Origin: Acidobacteriota bacterium
GTDB lineage: Bacteria > Acidobacteriota > Thermoanaerobaculia > Multivoradales > J023
Assembly: GCA_029263395.1 (NCBI GenBank)
Contig: JAJCXO010000025.1
Location: forward strand, 30,040 to 94,039
Direction of reading: 5' to 3'
DNA: 64,000 nt
Each line of letters starts with the position of its first letter. Position 1 is the first letter of the stretch. The notes below the pieces were generated by a model, which worked only from the letters and a program-made list of their open reading frames with translations, was not told where the DNA came from and ran no database searches. Of this stretch, positions 62,101 through 64,000 are shown piece by piece. The translations under genes were made by a program, and so were the position numbers.

Positions 62101-62415
62101 ATCGGGTGCTAGAAACGGAGTCAGCGCACTCCAACGGGCCGCCCGCACCAAGGCGTCGAAGTCCGAAGGCAGCATTGGAGGTGTCTCACTGACCCGGGGC
62201 AAGGCATGGGGCTCGAGAAGCTTCTTGCCCTCCTCGCGCTCCCAGATCACCGTGTCCTCAGAAACACCATCACTATCGGTATATTCGACACGCACCAAAT
62301 GGAGGCGGCCTTCAGACTCGGCGTCGAACGGCTCGACTGAAGCGATGAGTCCCCGCCGATTGCGCAATGTTGCAAGCATACCCACTCGTGGGGTAGCCAC
62401 TGTTTCTGTGGTCAC
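59143..62415 (-). CDS. SNF2-family helicase, DrmD-like
   Basis: The start is set at GTG 62415, which places the conserved VGMLATLRNRRGLI close to the N-terminus; GTG 62517 is in frame and would add 34 residues. The ~1090-residue SF2/SNF2 helicase has Walker A LADDVGLGKTIEAG (near 145-160), DEAH in LLIVDEAHNLMPS (about 267-270) and TATPHNGH. Its C-terminal helicase motifs are VLIATDAASEGLNL and RLEQRNGRLDRHGQ. A coiled-coil C-terminus rich in Arg/Glu/Gln follows (LEKERDEQLVQMQQM). It matches the DISARM helicase DrmD in size and order. It is the first gene of the defence operon, and its stop overlaps the methyltransferase start. Confidence 0.88.
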   Translation of the reverse strand: MTTETVATPRVGMLATLRNRRGLIASVEPFDAESEGRLHLVRVEYTDSDGVSEDTVIWEREEGKKLLEPHALPRVSETPPMLPSDFDALVRAARWSALTPFLAPDGSGAPTRQSVAAPGFGAVQVDDFQLVPLLKALQMPRVSLLLADDVGLGKTIEAGLILTELLLRRRVRRVLVICPASLRDQWHQEMLEKFALTFDMVDRFETHALQKRLGLDVNPWRTYPRIITSYHYLRQPDVLEQLMTTCRRGHEGAAHPAQLPWDLLIVDEAHNLMPSAFGEDSELAKMLRYLSPYFEHKLFLTATPHNGHTRCFSGLLELLDPVRFKQTGQFTPEEKQRIEEIVVRRLKREINELDDEAKRPRRFAERFLEPEPLFFRPEEKALASAFGRFRAAVKARIVASRRSEQLAGAFAIEVLNKRLLSSSTTFADSWFRMKRGLLEEEEPANAAEVAAARRASEEEIDDDREREGRAQHAARTVGSWLQPLLDTLMEEVAEIDAGLKNLGIREDGDTVTEPIFDTRFERLLDVIGRRVRAGKNWHDSERMIVFTEYKTTLDYLDRRLRETFGDSGSAIRVLYGSGGMDRGERDRIKAAFNDPNDPVRVLIATDAASEGLNLHETARHVLHYEIPWNPSRLEQRNGRLDRHGQARDVYVHHFTSEDDADLKFVAHVVGKVHEIREDLGSMGDVFDAAFQRRFYDQEDIGLVINSLDQNVKRYRGRASVPVRRLTTTGAEHLEALRSLWSEVDLSPNTLRETLEAALGLDVGHPRLEGPDSEGRMKLVTPLPPRWEPLIDDTLRLGEGIRGPLPALIFDPKLFVRDLGGRPVFRPAKDTVLLHLGHPLFRQALASFTTARFQAGRDLGATRWTLRLGGVPSGADCLILLTLEELAVNELREPFHHWVRTLRFPVRDGELSDALRHVPAADLVGSPIPSRDHDAASRRAADLWDEVGVDVQALVKRRAVELSEALASRLDQLRGSALETEKRRFADRLAEVRAAMNKASIQRLEKERDEQLVQMQQMVISEEMQRQRERDLRDLEAELERRRSHYADLLRQLGTDQKRVLEYTLPRRYRLAGAARVYPVAVEIWLPGGVA

Positions 62416-62543
62416 AGAGGTTTTCTCGCAGTCAAATCTAACCTCGATAGTCGCGAAGCATCTTGCGCTCGCTTCCGAATCTGCACGAATTGCTACGGGG
62501 AATTCGCAACACTCCACCGCTGCGTCTGGTCCTCTTGCTTTAT

Positions 62544-62571
62544 GTGAAGAACTTCACGGTTCGATGGAACC
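62544..62571. promoter_or_regulatory. Two abutting palindromes upstream of the defence operon
   Basis: GTGAAGAACTTCAC (62544-62557) and GGTTCGATGGAACC (62558-62571) are perfect inverted repeats lying end to end, about 130 bp before the helicase GTG. They are good candidates for a repressor site. The surrounding sequence is AT-richer. A clear -35/-10 pair on the minus strand was not identified. Confidence 0.5.
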
Positions 62572-62740
62572 AGATAGCAATATAAATGTTATCGCTGCCA
62601 TGCAGCTAGATATTTGACATCCCGCCATAGTCCGGCATACCAGTACTGGCCAAGGGGAGCTGTGTGCTCCCCAACCTCAAAATGGCCCCCATGGAGAGTT
62701 CAGCTCCACGGGAGCCCGGCCCAGCAAAGGAATACACCCC

Positions 62741-63205
62741 ATGCTCGACCAAGCGAAGTCTAGCGCGACTACCCGACACCTGCCCACCGAGGGCACCTTG
62801 GCGCCATCCCCGACGCAAGCTGAAGCTGATCCGACACCGCTCCCGGCGGCCCTGTCTCGATCGATCAAGACCGACGACCCCCACTACACGATCCAGATCG
62901 CCGACAACCCCGGCACCACGTGCGCTACCTGCGGCAAGCAAGAGACCGGCAGTGGCCCTGTCGGCTTTCTCGACGATGCGGTGATTTGCGATCTCTGCCT
63001 CCTCGAAGGTAGTGACGAGCTTGGAATGGTCCTCGCTCTAATCTCAGTTGTTCGCGCCTACGCCAACATGAAAGGTACTCCCGAAGAGTGGCAAGCAGCG
63101 CTCGAAGAGCTGGGAGCCTTTGCCCGCATCTACGATCGCTTCGCCGCCAAGACAGGGCCAGCGCGCATCATCAAGTTCTTTCGCGAAAACGATACCACAA
63201 ACTGA
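62741..63205 (+). CDS. Small protein with a Cys-pair zinc-ribbon-like segment, unknown
   Basis: This 154-residue protein has AAAGGA before the ATG. Residues 1-45 are disordered and Pro/Thr-rich. CATCGK and CDLC (about residues 60-87) could bind one zinc. A helical C-terminal half follows (TPEEWQAALEELGAFARIYDRF). No family is recognised. It is the first gene of a rightward set with the 63235 gene and radC, and diverges from the defence operon. Function is unknown. Confidence 0.6.
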   Translation: MLDQAKSSATTRHLPTEGTLAPSPTQAEADPTPLPAALSRSIKTDDPHYTIQIADNPGTTCATCGKQETGSGPVGFLDDAVICDLCLLEGSDELGMVLALISVVRAYANMKGTPEEWQAALEELGAFARIYDRFAAKTGPARIIKFFRENDTTN

Positions 63206-63234
63206 ATCTGAGCCACTGGAGAGGAGGGATCGCC

Positions 63235-63549
63235 ATGTCGCGACCCATTACCGTCTCGGAGGCTCAGGATCAGCTTCTAGAGACCGCGTTAGCCCTGTAT
63301 AGGCTGTGCTACCGGCTGCACCGCCACCGGGAGGGGCTGCGGGTTCCATACGAGATCGAGCACGAATGCCATGACAACACCGGGCGTGGCAACGAGCCAC
63401 CCACGATCGAGTTGGCTGTCGCGGAAGAGATCGGCACCACCATCGACGAGTTCCAGGAGATCGCTGATCGTCTCCAGAGATCGGCACGCGCCACCGATGT
63501 TTCGATCCGCCGTCGATGGCGCGAAGAGCAGACGAGGCGCAGGCAATGA
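63235..63549 (+). CDS. Small helical protein of unknown function
   Basis: The ATG at 63235 follows GGAGAGGAGGG, so longer frames starting inside the upstream gene are rejected. The 104-residue product is helical and strongly charged (ITVSEAQDQLLETALALYRL; TIDEFQEIADRLQRSA) with an Arg-rich end. It overlaps radC by 4 bp (ATGA), so it is translationally coupled. No family is recognised. Confidence 0.65.
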   Translation: MSRPITVSEAQDQLLETALALYRLCYRLHRHREGLRVPYEIEHECHDNTGRGNEPPTIELAVAEEIGTTIDEFQEIADRLQRSARATDVSIRRRWREEQTRRRQ

Positions 63550-64000
63550 GTCGGCCTACACGCAAGCGAGGACGGCCACGCACCCATGACGAACACCCAC
63601 GACAGAGACTGTTAGCCAATGGTGCGCAGGCTCTGTCTGACGCCGAATTGGTGGAGATCTTGTTGCGAAACGGCGGTTCCGGTTCGAACACCAGGGAACT
63701 CGCCCGCGAACTGTTGGCCGAGTTCGGCGGTCTGGTAGGACTGGCGAATGTTGATCCGGTTTATCTGCGACGCCATCGGGTCAGTGATTCCAAGGCTGCA
63801 ACCGTAGTGGCTTCTTTCGAGATAGCTTGTCGCGTTGCGAAGGCCAGAGTACCTCGGCAAAACCTACTCGACCAACCGGCGTTGGTGGCCAACTACTTGA
63901 GCCAGCGCTACGGTCAGCGTGATCAAGAGACGATGGGGTGTCTATTCCTGAATGTCCGCAACCGATTGATCGGCGAGAGCGAGATCTTTCGGGGTACCCA
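63546..64000 (+). CDS. radC: RadC-family JAB/MPN protein, 3' partial
   Basis: The frame begins at ATG 63546 in an ATGA overlap and is open to the window edge. About 151 residues are visible. They contain a basic N-terminus, the RadC helix-hairpin-helix region (RQRLLANGAQALSDAELVEI; LVGLANVDPVYLRRHRVSDSKA), and the start of the JAB domain (ETMGCLFLNVRNRLIGESEIFRG). The metal-binding HxH motif would lie beyond the edge. RadC proteins are frequent cargo of genomic islands and sit near defence genes. The historical repair role is doubtful. Confidence 0.88.
   Translation, partial: MSRPTRKRGRPRTHDEHPRQRLLANGAQALSDAELVEILLRNGGSGSNTRELARELLAEFGGLVGLANVDPVYLRRHRVSDSKAATVVASFEIACRVAKARVPRQNLLDQPALVANYLSQRYGQRDQETMGCLFLNVRNRLIGESEIFRGT

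Noticed and set aside
48494..62415. BREX system
   Set aside because: The methyltransferase resembles PglX, but no PglZ phosphatase, BrxC/PglY ATPase, BrxA, BrxB or BrxL gene is present.
53924..62415. Type I restriction-modification system
   Set aside because: There is no HsdS specificity subunit and the helicase is of SNF2 type, not HsdR-like.

Overview
The window is a high-GC bacterial chromosome segment from a Gram-negative-type organism. It has an outer-membrane polysaccharide export lipoprotein, an exosortase, a bactofilin-like gene next to an M23 peptidase, a PyrR-headed pyrimidine operon and a two-cluster exopolysaccharide locus. This mix would fit Acidobacteriota (for example a Thermoanaerobaculia-like lineage), but no rRNA or other phylogenetic marker is present, so that placement is a low-confidence inference.

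Layout. 1-1.3 kb: the end of a succinate dehydrogenase/fumarate reductase operon (sdhA 3' part, sdhB). 1.3-4.0 kb: an AT-richer accessory patch with a secreted protein carrying a cysteine-rich tail, a single-pass membrane protein with its own terminator, and a four-helix SLATT/DUF4231-like protein. 4.3-6.4 kb: a PAS-PAS-GGDEF-EAL cyclic-di-GMP protein. 6.5-19.1 kb: a rightward exopolysaccharide operon (GT-C-like membrane protein, methyltransferase, OpgC-like acyltransferase, Wza-like export lipoprotein, Wzz-like copolymerase, ExeA-like ATPase, a Walker-less CpsD-like protein, an O-antigen ligase/polymerase, two GT4 glycosyltransferases, an SGNH hydrolase). 19.2-21.6 kb: GT4 and an AlgD-like sugar dehydrogenase, leftward. 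21.8-24.3 kb: asparagine synthase-type amidotransferase and a cupin. 24.3-34.1 kb: a leftward run with hemF, GT4, a membrane epimerase/dehydratase, a UDP-sugar dehydrogenase, a TPR protein, a second ligase/polymerase, a bactofilin-like protein and an M23 peptidase. No Wzx flippase and no initiating phosphoglycosyl transferase were seen.

34.3-38.1 kb: pyrR-pyrB-pyrC-suhB, leftward, with overlapping or abutting genes. Divergent from it, 38.2-40.9 kb: an exosortase-H-like gene, its membrane partner, and an amidohydrolase lipoprotein whose N-terminal coding region runs through a dispersed repeat. 41.1-45.0 kb: smc with an acidic insertion. 45.1-47.8 kb: a small membrane protein, a degenerate 42-43 bp tandem array, a Phd-AraC-zinc-knuckle fusion regulator preceded by three TTGTACAA sites at exact 14 bp spacing, and a helical unknown.

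48.0-64.0 kb: tRNA-Thr(CGT) followed by an accessory island. Its core is a tightly packed leftward three-gene operon: a SNF2 helicase (DrmD-like), a very large Eco57I/PglX-type adenine methyltransferase (DrmMI-like) and an 1804-residue DEAH helicase with DUF1998. This looks like a condensed DISARM/Druantia-type anti-phage system. The helicase C-terminus resembles a Vsr/DUF559 endonuclease fold, which could replace the missing phospholipase-D nuclease of classical DISARM. Two abutting palindromes precede the operon. To its right lie two small unknown genes and the start of radC, which runs off the window.
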